A stretch of 64,000 nt of DNA from Burhinus oedicnemus (Eukaryota > Chordata > Aves > Charadriiformes > Burhinidae), in the NCBI GenBank assembly GCA_008921705.1, contig VFFE01009164.1, positions 920,139 to 984,138 of the forward strand, read 5' to 3'. A program made the translations under genes and the position numbers. The notes beneath the pieces were generated by a model. That model was not told the origin of the DNA. It saw only the letters and a program-made list of their open reading frames with translations, and did not search any database. The number at the start of each line of letters is the position of its first letter. Position 1 is the first letter of the stretch. Of this stretch, positions 37,503-51,200 are shown piece by piece.

Positions 37503-37944
37503 CCTCAACTGTGACTTCACAGTTAAAAGAAATTTAATTGTTTTGCTTTTATTTTGCTGGAGCAAAGTGTTACATTTGCCCTGGATGCCCTTGGCTTTTA
37601 GAAAATTTAAATAGCCATTAGAGTCCTGCTTGTTTGGAACATAGGAATTGTCTCAGACTTATCCAAATGCCTTCTATTGCTATCCCTGTGTTTCACTCCT
37701 GATCTGATTCCTCAGATTCAGATCCGCTTCCTAGGAAGTGCCATAAAGTTAACCTCACACAGCAGATTTCAGCACAGAGTATCAGCCCATTATCACACAA
37801 AAAACCTTTTTGCTTTTTTTTATTATTTAAATGGGGCAAGTCTATTAATCAACATACAGGCGTAACTGGTGGATTTTAGATATATCATAAGCATGCATCA
37901 TTAGCAGCTGAAGAACAACCTTTCCTCACCACCTGTCCTCTTGA

Positions 37945-38365
37945 TGTCCTCTTTCCTTATCTCACAACCTTGACTATTGCAGGCTGGTCCCTAACCTCAT
38001 GGTCTCTGTTTTCTACCCATAGCAATTAAGCCGCATTATCAACTTTCCTTGTTTAGAGCAATTGCCCTTCACTGCCTTTCGTTTTCAACCTTTTAATAGT
38101 AAGTCAAAATTATTCTAGAGTGCCTCCATGATTCAGCATTACCTCTCCCTGCTTATTTCACTTTTTTTCCCCTTTTTCCACTCTACTCATGTTCACCCTA
38201 GAATACCTCCCCTGTGCCTCCTCCTTCTGTCTGAACTCAGGATGATGCTGTTTTCCACTCCCGCACAGCCTCCTGGACTTACAGCCCCCTCCTCAGCTTA
38301 TTCTTTTCTTAAAACCTTCAGAACATCTCTCTTTCTGTTCAAAACTTCTTTTTTTTCTGCTGAGT
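37945..38365 (+). repeat. Possible ancient LINE (L2-like) remnant
   Basis: The pyrimidine-rich stretch contains CTCACAACCTTGACTATTGC, AGGCTGGTCCCTAACCTC, GCCCTTCACTGCC and, near the end, TTTTCTTAAAACCTTCAGAA with CATCTCTCTTTCTG. The order resembles the C-terminal reverse-transcriptase region and 3' end of L2-type LINEs (LDYCN ... LHWLP). No intact frame. Confidence 0.35.
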
Positions 38366-41300
38366 ATTTCCCAGGGTCTTGCCTTGTGGGTGCAGCACGC
38401 GTGCTCAGCGTAGCACAGACGGCATCTGCTGGGTAACTGGAGAACATCATGTGGCTGCTGTGAATATTTTAATTACTGGGAACATAAAAATCCAGTCTTG
38501 ATTCATGTAAACGACTCATCCAGGGCAACCAATAAATACTCTTGATATTTTATTGTGACGCTACATTTTTTTAACAAATGAAAAGTTAACAAATATATCA
38601 AGTTTGACTTGTTTCTCATAAACTGGGTGCAAAAGTTTTCTACAACAATGCTAGGCTTGAAGCCAAATCTGAACAATGCTGGGCTTAATCTGTAGCAGAA
38701 ACATCCTTTTATTTGGGTCATTTTTCACTTGTTTAGGGGGGAGGCAACGGGGGAAACTCTGATCTGTTACATTTTGTTGTGATTGCTCATAGCAACGACA
38801 AAACTCAGCACTGCTGCTCCGGTGGTGGCACACAGAAGCAGGTTCTGCCTAGGTGCTTGCCAGAGTGCAAGGTAAAAAATACCTGGCTCATTTTTGGTGA
38901 TTTAAGCAGCGAACACAGGATGGCAATCTACAATCTGAGCCTAGTCCTGGCTCAGATGGTTTTGGACTTTTGTTCCCTAAAGCTTCTTTATCCATCGTTT
39001 TGTTAATAAAGACACTGAAAAAATGAGCATGTCATTCTCAGTGCTTTGACTGAGTTTTTTCCTCTCCACTTCTCCTGGATTGTTGATGATCTTTAGATGA
39101 TTTGTTTTCCATTTAACACCTACTTCTGGGACCTCTTTGGCAGTACACTTAATTTTATTAAGTACCATTCTCAAGCCTTATACTTAATTAATAAACTCAA
39201 TTTACTTATTTACTGAAGGAGTGACTAAAGACAGACTGAGAAGGTGGTGGGCTGTAGGCTTTTTTGGCCTCAGCACTTAGAAGCAGTAGAGTAATAGGTG
39301 CAACACATGAAAGTGGATGATCAGCCTTTGTAAGTGTGGAGAGTCTCCAGCTTTATATCATTACCAAGCAGCTACTTGCAAGGCAAAAATCAGCGACTCT
39401 AGCTCTGTGTGATCCTTCTCACTGCTGACTGCTAATGACGCAGTGATACGATTTTAATAGTGCATTTTGGCTAACATTCAAAACCAGGTATTGGCTGCCT
39501 CATGTGTAGTTTAGGTTGACTATGACATTCTTAATTGCCATGGCCTACCTCCAACAGCTGGCGTGAAGAGTGCCTGCCCAGAGGTGACACCACAGCTCAA
39601 TGACTGGGACATTCTCCCAGAAGGTGCAAGGCAGAATTTGAAGCTGAAATGCTTGAGGACAACCTTGCATCCAGACTTCCCACTTCTGGAAGCAAATACT
39701 TCACTCATCCAGACATACAAAAGAAGGTGAACACACCCTCCCTGTGTTTCACACAAAAAACTACAATGAAAATAATGTTTGTGCTCAATGGAGTATGGCA
39801 GGTATATGGGCAGCAGGCCTTACACTAGCAGCTGGACTGGGTTCCTGTCACTTCTAGGATAAAGTATATGAAGAGGTGTGGAGGCCTAGCAAAAGATTTT
39901 CTATTGGCCTATCACATCCTTTTCCACTACACACAAGAACATTCATATACATTGATGTGAATCAGACTGGAATCTTCTCTTATAGTGTTTTGCTCGGGCT
40001 GGGAAAGGAGACCACATTGGCCCCAGTGACCCAGTGGACTGCTCTTGTGGAGGTGATTTTTATGATGGCTTTCCACTGAGATGCCACAAGGTATGGGGCT
40101 CTGCCGTGGTGGGAGAGAACACCCAGGACATGAGGACATTATACAGGAATTCTCAAATTTTTGGAACAAGTCCCTGCCCTTGAACTGCTGCATCCTCACG
40201 CGAGCTCCCTTCATCCTGTTCTTACAGGACAGCTATTGTGCCCCTACTCCCTTGGAGAGCCTGCTGCTAGTTGAATTGTTGACCGTTTCCTGGACTGCCA
40301 ACCTCCCCTTTGCCACCAATTGCTAGCTCTAGCATCCCAAACCCATGCTAAACTTGGCAGAGGTTATTGAACCAAGTATTACCATGCTGTTACCCCTACC
40401 TCATTGAGCTCTTCTGGGAACAGATGGTCTAGAGCTTCCAAGCACCTCAAGTTAGACCTGAATGTAAATAGTTTTGTGCTAACGGTCATTACTTCAACAA
40501 AGCCACGCAACTTTGTTTCACACCATCAACTGTGTTCAGCAACACTCAAAACCTAGGATTCTGCAGGAAAAGGGGAAGTTACTGTGTTGATTGTTCATTA
40601 GCATGTATTTTAACAGACAGATGTTACATTTCCAGAGGTAAAACGTACATATAAAAAGCTGCTTAAAGTATGTTTTTCTTTTCTTTCTAGCATGTGTATA
40701 ACCATAATAAGTCTGAGATGCAATAATAACCTCAATAAAAGCTACAGGTTATTCCTACCATGTACAAATATCTGTTATTAATTCAAAGAAGCATTTATTT
40801 AACTTCATTCTTTTAAAGTTTTTGCAAAGCCTTTGCCAGCCTGGACTTTACAGGCCTGCAGAATAACCCTTCCATAAATAAAAGGCAATATTGGATTCTG
40901 ACTATATAATAGTAGTAGCAGCCATATGAAATCCAAAGCTAACTGTCTCTGTATGCTAAGGTGTCCTTTATCGTGGACCAACTCTGCCTTGACTTTACCT
41001 CTTCCCAGAGAAAGGAAATGTTTTGCCTGGAGTTTACATAAAATGTATTTTTGTAGCAGTAAGTCATTAAAAAAAAAAATAAAGAAAACCTTGTTCTTCT
41101 CACCATAAGAGCTACAATGGCATTACCACTTTTTCTTCCTCCAGACTGTAAAGACTCCAATTAATGCACTAATATTTGGAATGACACACATAAATAAACT
41201 TTACTGTATGAAGTGGTTTAAAAAAGATTAAAACATAAGCGTGCTAAAAGCCTGCATCATGTGCATACACATCCATATCTCCCAAAGAGCAGAGGGAGTT

Positions 41301-43799
41301 GTGCATGCTCAGAGTGCCACAGACCTCCTTTGCTCTCGGGGCATGGAGGAGGCTGGGTTGCAATGCTTGTACAATGGGCCTTCTGGTGCTGGTGAAGGCT
41401 CCTGGGCTCCGTGGCCAACAAACAGGCAATACCGAGATGCTCCAGCCACGGTTACAAACAGGTTGAGTGAAGCAAGACTTCGCAATAATCTCAGTGGCAC
41501 TGCACCTTGTCCGTAATTTTTGGGCACCAGGCAAATTTCAAAATTTCAGGGAGTGTTAGAGCATAAGTGGTCAAAAATCTGGTAATTTTAAGGTTTTTTT
41601 TGAAAAGGCTGACTGCCACTGCCACATGGAAAAGAACAATCAAGTTCCCAGGTGTCCCTTAGGTCAGTGGCAGGATGGTCTCTTTGGTGCCCTCTCCTGC
41701 CATGGTTTAAGCTGCACCCCACTTTCATTTAATCTCTATTGTTAAGCTTTTCTACTGTATAACCCTACTTGTTCTTCAAAACCAGTTGCTAAAAACACAA
41801 CTCCACTCCAAAAACTCAAGCTTTGAGTCATAACAACCTACACCGTTCCTGGAGGTAAATTTGGGCTTTTCCTTCTCATGCATGCTGATAGTGACAAGGC
41901 CAAACTTGTCCTCTGCTGTGAATCTTTGTCTTCACGTGGTGCTCAACATCTGAAGAGTTAAAAATCAAATATGTCACTCTGGCAGTGACATGATCAATAG
42001 AGCTGGCTAAGTGCCTCTTCAGGCTGTTTCTTGCAGCCAGTTAACTGTTTCTGAAGAATATGTTGCTATAACAAGTGCTTATAAGGCTTTCTTACCAAAG
42101 TTTTACTCTTAAGGGTAGAACTTCAACTTTCATACTTTGAGTTCAAAATTTCTTCTGCAAAGTATGTACTTTTATTACTGAAGTATGCAAAAGCTTCCAG
42201 CTTCTATTCTTAGCTTACTAAGATAAATAGATCCAAAGGGACCTCCATGACAAAACAGCCAAAAAACACAAGAGGAAAAAACCCCAAACAACGCTTAACT
42301 GCCAATATTTTTATTATGGCAGCAAGAGAATGAGATCTCCTTAATGCTTGTTTTCAAGCTCCAGTATGTTGATGTATCTTTCAGCTAACACCAAAAGCAT
42401 TATCTTCAGGAACATGAATTCCTTCCTAGCTCATTACAAGAACTGTTTAGTGCTCCTAATCATCTCCTGATCTATTCTGCAGTCACACAGCAGTATCTTT
42501 GTCTTGCCTCTGTATCATCTGCACATTACACTTGACCTTCCTACGACATGATCCTTTCCAATTACTGCATGGACATAGATTAAACATTGGCTACTGCACA
42601 GCAGAAACACCTAGATGCATCAGGTTCCAGGGAAGAGAGCCAGAAGGGATCAAGCAGACAAGGGAAGATTATGCTTCTCAAGAAGAGAGCTAGCTAAAGA
42701 CAGCAAGCCAGCATGCTTCAGAAGAGGCCTGGAAAAAGCCGGGCCTAGAAGACGATGGACTATTGAGATGTTTGGTTTGACATGAACTTCCTCAGCAATT
42801 CTGTCCTGATGGAATGAGTAAGTCCCAAGGTAGTGCCTGCTCATCCTTTTAAATGAAGGTTACACAACAGCAAAGTTTGATAAACAAAACTGCACAGAAC
42901 AAGACTTAAAGTGAAAAGTAAGACTGCCATCAGTGTGAGCAATCAAATTAAGAAGAAATAGAGCTGTTATATGGGCTGGCAAGGGAGGGGCAGGGAAAGT
43001 TGCACGACAGCTTTTCAGAAGGAGTTCTTTATAAAGATCAGCTGCATCTTCTGGAATAGATGTTAATAAGCGGGTGAGGACAGATGCCCTCAAGACAAGT
43101 AAAACCCAGGCAATATTAAGACAGCCTTATAGATAATAATTAAATAAGACCTTATCTCAACCCCCCGAATGGCATTCTCACTGCATGTCCTGCTACAGAT
43201 TAAGGAGCACTTAAATAGAAAAATCAAGATACCTTCTCTTACTGAGGCATCCTGGTTTTCCTTTGTTTAAAGCCATCAATCTGGCAAGAACACAGCCCCA
43301 TTGGCATGAGCTGGAAGACATATACTTTTTTTGTATATCCTGAGGATCCCTGAGAAAAGCTGTACAGGCTTCCAGAACATGGACCTAAAGTTTACACCTC
43401 GATTTAGACAACATACAAAGTACGTATCTCACACCAGTGTCTTATTTTTGCAGTATGCAAAGGATCACAATGCACTTCATTTTCTCAGCACATTAGCTCA
43501 CCTGTGTGAATTCAAAACTTTCCATGCTATGTTTTAGTATAATTAAGGCCATAGTTTACATGAACAAAAAGTAAATTCACACTAAGTTCCAACAAACAGA
43601 CAACTTCAGAACAAGACCCATTGTTTTGCATCTATAAACACATCAACAATATTACACAAGACAGTAAGCACTTTACAGTAATGCAGGCCTTAAGTCTTTT
43701 TTGACAATAGTGTCAAAGCTGAAGAGAAGTATGGAAACATTTCCCCTCCTTTTCGACTCCCCTATAGGGGATTCAACAAGAAAAGAATTAGTAGACAAC
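38366..43799. other. Intergenic DNA just downstream of TES
   Basis: Unique sequence with no recognised gene. Open frames around 39.5-40.3 and 41.2-41.5 kb overlap on both strands and lack similarity. No caveolin exon is visible although CAV2 is the next gene in mammals. Confidence 0.55.
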
Positions 43800-45070
43800 T
43801 CAAGTGAACAACACTAATTTTTATTTCTAAGTGTTACAATACAGCCACCATAAAACTTAAAAAGAGAGCTGAACATAAGACTTGCATAGATATTTTTTTT
43901 TTTTTTTGGCCAAAGACTCTCTATTCACTGGCACAAAGATAGCTAACAAGTTTCACTGTAGATCTGTAATTCTTAAGAAAAAGAAAGAGAACCACACATT
44001 TGGTTTATCTAGTAAGCAAAGCTAACATACAGTTGTGATTTTTTTTCACTCAGGTACTGGAAATCTTCTGGGAAAGAGTTCTTTGGGCTTTGGTTAAGAA
44101 CTTACAAATCAAAAGCCTAAGTACGATCCTTCTGCAGAATTACATTCTTGGAAATGCATACGGTATTGTGTGCCACATCCCTCTGATAGAAGGCACAATT
44201 TATGAAAAGAACATTCATGAAAAAACAGAAGCCAGTTCTGAAAGGGTAAGACTGACACCCACTAACACTGGTAGATTTTTTTAATATCTTTAATCTAGGC
44301 AAGACCTCCTCATATTTTCGCTGCCCCCTGCCCCCCCCCCCAAAAAAAAAATAAAAATCTGTAGAGTAACTTCAACATTCATGAAATGAAAACTTTTCCA
44401 GGCATGAACAATTCTAAGAAAGAGAAACGTGAGCCAGCACAGTTTTCTACTGGTGCAGTTACTTTACAAACTAGATGTGAGAGTAGTCACTATCCCTCAA
44501 GAACCCATGTGTCAACAACAAGCAAATGATTACAGTAAACTTTTTTTTTTTTTAAGCTGCATTCTCCCTGCATACTTGAGATCAAGAGAGCAAAACTGTA
44601 TGTGGCGGTAAAGCTGATCATTTTGTCTAAAGTGCTTGATGAAAGCAGGGAAACTATAAAAACGATAAATTAGTGAAACCAAAAGTGGAAGAGTTACATT
44701 TACCATACAAAACAAGAAAAATTGGAGCATTTTCACATTTTCTTCTTCCATTAGACAAGATACAGCAAGAAGATCCTTCACAGTGAAGAGCTCCCTTAAG
44801 GTGTATATAGTTCATAACACGTATTTTCTTACATTTCTGGGATATGAAGTTATTTGACATAAGACTCAGGAACAATATTCCAAAAAAGAAAGTATTGTTA
44901 CAGCTAAGAAATTAAGATTACATAGCAAGTTTTAGTCATTCAAAAAAATCTTTGGGAAAATGCTATTTAATACTTCCAATAACTTTAAATGCCCCAATAC
45001 TATATATTTTACAGTAGAAATGCAAGAGCCTTTGGAACGCAGCAATGCTTGGTTCTGTGCACGTCTTCTC
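43800..45070 (-). other. TES: TES 3' untranslated region
   Basis: About 1.27 kb from the stop codon to the likely cleavage site. It contains, in the mRNA sense, an A13 tract (44553-44541), an A15 tract (43907-43893) and a G11 run next to a T/A-rich tract (44341-44331). No coding signal of note. The inferred end rests on an AATAAA at 43825-43820 followed on the minus strand by a GT-rich stretch (GTGTTGTTC), a usual downstream element. The length is similar to that of mammalian TES. Weaker ATTAAA hexamers on the minus strand near 44290 and 44967 might give shorter forms. Confidence 0.7.
43820..43825 (-). terminator. Polyadenylation signal AATAAA of TES
   Basis: A canonical AATAAA on the minus strand about 1.25 kb beyond the TES stop, with a GT-rich stretch 10-30 nt downstream. 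Cleavage is expected near 43800-43810. Nothing else downstream looks like a better end. Confidence 0.65.
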
Positions 45071-45262
45071 TTAAGACATCATCTTTTTCTTACATTCCAC
45101 TGAGCAAAAGACCATCCCTTCCACCGGCATGAACTTCTGGCCAATTAGACACTTGCTGCAACAGGAACACAAGAAGCATTCCTGCGTAGCATGCCAGTTG
45201 AAGTTGTTATATGTCACACGCTGAACTTCTGGATCTATAGCATTATGACAGCCTTGGCAGAT
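45071..45262 (-). CDS. TES: TES last coding exon, LIM domain 3 and stop codon
   Basis: 192 nt including TAA at 45073-45071. The acceptor is aaacag. It encodes [20 protein letters not shown] and the rest of LIM3 (CFLC, CCSKC and a final CSVEC), ending KKKMMS. LIM3 is the domain that in mammals binds the EVH1 domain of Mena in an unusual, proline-independent way and helps set Mena localisation. The tail appears one residue longer than the mammalian one (MMS against MS, from memory). Reading upstream into the intron stays open for about 70 more codons, but the acceptor and the homology place the exon start at 45262. Confidence 0.97.
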   Translation of the reverse strand: MCQGCHNAIDPEVQRVTYNNFNWHATQECFLCSCCSKCLIGQKFMPVEGMVFCSVECKKKMMS

Positions 45263-48200
45263 CTGTTTAGAAACAAAGTGACACTTAAATGAAGCATACA
45301 AATGCTCTCTACAAGAAGAATAAAAGCTAGAATTCTTAAAAGTTTTGGAGAAGAGACAGGTGTTAAAAGAAACTTTTGAAATAAGTCTCAAGCTTTTGAT
45401 TTCCTTAAATTTTAAAACAGAGTTTCTGATCAAAATGCAGCTGAGGACACAAAATAAAATAATAAAATGCACACAAGAAGTTAGCTACTGCTGGGACTAC
45501 ACTTAGACAATTATGATGTTAGGATTTCCCAATGCCCAAATAATGATAAAGTCTTGTCATGCCAAACAGCACAGATCTTCATATATTAACCCATATATTT
45601 GAAGAGATTAGTAACAAATCTTCCTCTGCATTGGCAGCTGTAAAGCAATGCCAAAGAATTAAAGGTTACTAGAAAGTCTTGGGTGTAATTAATCTTAAAA
45701 TCTGGTTGTCAAAAAATATCATTTAGATCTCAAAGAAGTTAATGTTTTAAGAGGGAAAAAGAGCCTCTCCGAAACATAATTCCTCACACCGACCTCAGAA
45801 GATTATTAACTGCCAGCTAGAGATAATAGTTTTTCCCCCTCTGTTAACTATATAAAGAGTCTAGATGCACATTAGGCTGAAATCCCAACTAATAGCTAGT
45901 TAACTGGTAGATATGAATGGACCATCATCTCAGATTAGAGTTCCTAGAGTAACTAGGATTCGAGAACTACCATTCTTTCCCAAACTCCTAGCTTTATCCT
46001 GTCAGTCACTCTCCTTTGTAACTCAGGTGGTCAGAAATACAAAGAAAAAAAGTACCTAGATTGCAGTTGCCACTTCAGACTTTTACCAGACCAGCTGAAG
46101 TTGAATCCCACTGGTCACAATGAACTATGATTGACACAATCCAAACATTTAGCAGCATTATTCATCTTCACCTACTTTACTCCTCCTGTTACAAAATCCT
46201 GCTTCATTGATGGCAAATTTAAAGGTATTTTCAGAACAGCCACCCCCTTCCGCCAGTGGCTTTTGTTCAAGTTTATGAATTGACAAAATACTTGTCTGCT
46301 TTTAAGTTTGTTTTCAAAGGGGAAAAAGATGATTGACTTGATCCTAAACTTGCATTCGACTTATACTCTTCAGATACTCCCATACTGGGAGAAAGAAAAG
46401 AGTTTCAGGCTCCACAGACGTACGTCCCCTTCCTTCACAGCACCAACACGTCTGTACAGATCTTACCGCAGCATGGTTCTTCACGTAGCAGGGTTTGCAG
46501 ACTGGCTTGTCATTCACCATTACATAGATTTCTCCAGCCAAAACGCAATCACAGTCAAAACAGCAGAAGTGTTTCAGATGCCAGTTTTGACCTTCCGCTT
46601 GAGTATACTCATTGCTGAATATTAGCTATAAGGAAGATACAAACAAATATTAATATATGCATTTGAATAGTATTTCCTTTGATAAAGTTAGCCTCAGGAT
46701 GTTTTGTAATTTCCAAGAAAATCCTGGTGATTTCACTGCTTCAAACGATTTCAACAGTAAAAACGAATGCATTCACTTGTTAGACAGTTTTCCAAAAGCC
46801 TCCATTTTGTTTATTAAGAGCCAAGAGATGCCAAAGGCACCAGGCAGGCTATTCTCTGTATGCTGCATAAGGTGTAATTTAGTCAGGCGCTCCCCCTAGC
46901 GCCCTTCAGGAGGAAACAACCGCATAATTGGGACTGTAGAATTTGCATGACTCCTCTATTACATCCCATGTCCATGTAGACCACAAAAAATTCCCACCAA
47001 ATCCAAAGCAAAGTATGGATCTTCCTGAATGTGGAGTGTCCGTACCAATTTCGGTTCCTTGCAACTACGATCAGCTAAAACTGGTGAAGGCACATCATGT
47101 CCCTGCACTGAAATATTTTACTAAAAATCATATTCACTTCTCAGAGGAGCAAACTTGCGCGCTAAAACAAAGGACTAGGATATTTCCTACCTCATCACAT
47201 CCAGCACAGCGGGGTTTTTCGCTATCACAATAATGTCTTCCACAGTACAGGTTACCATTCTTCCAGAAATAGATCATGTCTACTAGAAGTTCACTGCAGG
47301 TGCAACAGACAAAACAAGCTGGGTGCCACAATTTGTCATATCCAGCACGTTCTGCGTAGACAGCTGGGTCACCTTCTTTCATGTTCAGTTTGCAGCGATA
47401 GCAGGACTGGAAAGAAGTCATTACCAAGTTAAATAAGTCTTTGAAGAGGTACATTTATAGCACTTACATATTACTGACATATTTGATAAATCCCACCGTC
47501 CCAGACTGAAATTAAAGCATTAGTTTATTCCCATGATCAGATAGTAGTGTGTCATGATGCCACAGTACAGGTTTAACTAAGGAATTCAAGATGATGTCAT
47601 TCTACTGACATAGCACCAGTGCTACGTAAATGGATTATTGTATTTTGCCATATTCACATTCCTGCAACTACAGTCCAGTTCTTAAAAAAAATTGCAACTT
47701 AAATGCACATTATGTTCATACTCAAGAATAAGGAGAGAATAAGAAGCCTCCAAAGCTAACTGACTAGACTATGACTAGAACACATGACAAGAAAATGGCT
47801 GTATTACACAGGTCATGAGAATATCAAGCAATAGCTGTATCACTAGTGAGAGAAAAAAAAATTGTGACTATTTCAAACTCATTCTGTTTAAAGCTGTATT
47901 CTAGGGATGCTAATCACTCATGGCTCTTGTCCAACAGTCTGTGATTAACAGTCTTAGGATGGGGAGAGTGATTATGGAAGAGGGACTACAAAGTTTACAA
48001 ACACAACTACACTACAAATAATTCCAAAACGTTTATACTCAGCCTTCTGTCCTATACCTGCTTACAGAGAGGGTTTTGTCATCAAGTCAAAAAACCCAGG
48101 TGGTTTATGTTACTGAAACAAAAGTTTTAATCTACAGTTTAATCACCAGCTTGGCATTTCCTGCACTCCAGTTGGTCTGTTGACTGGGCTGAACATCCTG

Positions 48201-51200
48201 GGAAAGTTTTCTCTATGATTCACATCACTATGAGCCCAGCCACAAATGGCCTCAGTTTTTGCATGTGTGTGTGTGTGTGTGTGTATCTGTGTGTTGGTTT
48301 TTGGGGTTTTTTTTGTTTGTTTTTTTTTAAGTGTCTCAGCTGTAAGTCATATTGATCAGATCCCCACACTTGTTTCAGACAAGAAATTTCAAAATATACA
48401 TAGAAAGACATCAAAAGGGGAGGAAGAACAGCTTGGAACAGAACAAAAGGGGAACTAATAAAAGGGGAAGTGTAAATATATGTATATAAAGCTTTTTGAC
48501 TCTTCTTTCTACTTCAGACCTCATATTACAAGACAATTGGAAGGTTTAGTAGTTGTATGGACCCAGATCAGGCCAAGACAGTTCACCTACCATTTGCAAC
48601 ACCCCCCGCCTAGGTGGCTAAAAAGTGCGTAAAGAGATTTGCTTCTTTACAAGATGAAAATATGCTGAATATCCATTTTTCTGTTATTCACCTTTTAATC
48701 ATGGTGAAATATATATTTTTTTTAAAACACAGAGGCAATTATTATTGATATATTTACATTAATAGTGGAGACCCAGTTGTTTGTGTTTTGTTATTGTTTT
48801 TTTAAAAAATAATATTTAAAAGAATTGCAATCCATTCCTATAATGAAAACTGATTTTTCAAAAGAGCTATTTCAGAACTACTTTCCACAGCTATGGGAAT
48901 ACATGCTTTTAGATTCAGTCTGAAAGACAACATACAAGAAAATTTGGAGAACAAAGATGCAGCACTAATGGATAGAAAAAAATGTAGAAAAGACGGCAAT
49001 TCTTCTGCAAGGTATTTAAAAGCTCTTCTCTGTATTGGTTTATTTTGAATTGTTGAAAAAAAAAGAAGTTGATTGAATGCTAGCTACAGCATATAGCTGA
49101 GACTAAGTCACACTGCAGAAATCTGACAAAAAAATAGTTAAAACTAATATATCTAAATCCTGATTATTTAGCCCAGGGTAAACTCAGTACCTAACAATAG
49201 ATAAGCAACTCAAATGTCCACTTACACTATTAAACACTTCTAAGCCTCTTCCTAAATCACTACGCACAGTGATGAGATATGCCTGGCCTAAACAGTAGGA
49301 GGTATATGAAGGTGCTTGAGCAAAGAGAGCTTTGGAAGTGATAAATTGGTGTAATGTAGAAATGAAGCATCCTTTGATACAATTACTGAAGAGGAGAGAG
49401 TGCCTCCTGCCTTTGACTTAATGCAGTCCAAGCCAGCTGGCCAGCAGAGTACAATTCAAGATATGTATTTCTGTAAGTCTTTCTCAAGGAGGCAAGTGAA
49501 GAATTGCTGTGGTGAAGTTAAAGTGACCCAGCAAGAAAAGCTGGGTCACACAAAATGGCAGCAACCTCATCAAGCCACGATAAAACAACTTTTTAGTATC
49601 TTAGAATCTCCACAACAAGATAATGGCAAAAATAACTGAATAATTAATTTGAGAAAGTAGCTACAGGTAACCAAATGGCACAGCATATGACCGATTAAGG
49701 TAAGTGGGCATGTTCAAAGCTAAAACTTAAGTGTTAATTTTATATCCCATATGAATTACACCAGAAGTAATATACGTGCCAGTTTAAACAAACAATAAAA
49801 AACACACCAAAAGCAGCACACAAAACCCCCCAATAACACTGAAACCCATATTCTACAACCATGTTAACAAACTTTTATCTCCATCTTATATTAATTTTCT
49901 GCAAGTAACCTGGAGACAAATAATTTTGGGGATTCATACATATAATAGCAACATTTCTGGAAATCAAGTTACAGGATCTTTTGCCACTCTGAAGTGAAGG
50001 TCTACCTTCACTAAACTAATTTAATGTTACTCAGTAATCCTACCCCTATTTTGTATTCATAATTGGTAGCTGAGACATGCACAGCAGAAGTTAGTAAGTT
50101 ATGTCAGAAATACTTCATTAAGGCTATAGTTTTAGAAATATAAATGAAAAATGGGCAATTGTACATACCTTATTTTTTGTTGAGCTATTACAAGGCAGAA
50201 ATCAAATGCCAAAGACAAAAAACAGATCAGAGAGAGAAAAATAGATTGGAATATGAAAAGGCGGCTACTCAAAACAGCCCTTACACAGCTTGGCTTGTTG
50301 GACATGGGAGGGAGAGGTGTTACTTTATTATTTCTTAGTTTCATTTAATTCTAAACACAGTTTGTCAAGTGGGTAATTTTGGTGCTTTTCCAAGAAAAAA
50401 GGAGAAAACAGACTTCTAAAATTAAACTAAACCCTTCAAGATGAGAAAAGTGTAGCAATTAGTCCATAAGACTATATAAGTTTCTGGATTATTATTCTGT
50501 TAAAGCCACCCTGCTATACTGTATCCCCAGGCTAACACGTTTTTGCAGTGAGGATGAAAAGGTCACCTAGGACGTTATTTGCTGCAATGCACTAAATAGG
50601 GTCAGAAACCAGGGTTTTGTGCAGACATTCCCAATGTTTTCCAGTTCTCCTTCTTTCTTTCCCTCCCCAGATTTTCACTATTCCAAGTTAACAAACAAGT
50701 TGATTGGGTTAAAATGACCAAAGAGAGCACTCGGATGGTAATATACCTTCTTGTGTTATCTTTCCTTTCTTATACTTACATACTGAGATGCCTTCTGATC
50801 TGGGGACTTGTCCTCCATCGCTCCTACAGCAGCTGAGGTGCCTCTGTCACCATTGTTCACGTTATTCCTCTCAGTAGCTCTTGTTTCCACCTCACCAGGG
50901 AGCTTGACATCTCCTACGCCAAGTGCCTCGTTTTTGTACTTCTTCACAAATTGTTCCATCTGCTTAACTTCATTGGGGGAGAGCTCGTGGCATTTTGAAG
51001 GATCCTGATCGTGAGCAGGCAGCTGCTTAGCCAACTGCTTCTTCCTGTACTGCGCGCCTTCCGAGCCAGCAACAGGCTGCTTCTCCTTTGGTAGCATCTG
51101 CATATACTGCCTAGCCTGAACCAGGAGGAATTAGATATGAGATGCCACTTCAACTATAGACCCATCCTCTTTTAAGCAAACACGCAACTGTAATCATCTC

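Noticed and set aside
1..43799. CAV2 or CAV1 exons expected downstream of TES
   Set aside because: I looked on the minus strand for caveolin signatures (FEDVIAEP, LHIW and similar) and saw none. The mammalian spacing is large, so they are likely beyond the window.
45263..45472. N-terminal extension of the open frame ahead of the last TES exon
   Set aside because: A clear acceptor (aaacag) at 45264/45263 and the homology place the exon start at 45262. The rest is intron that happens to be open.
48264..48329. Repeated pattern considered as a CRISPR-like or satellite array
   Set aside because: It is a plain TG microsatellite followed by T-rich sequence.
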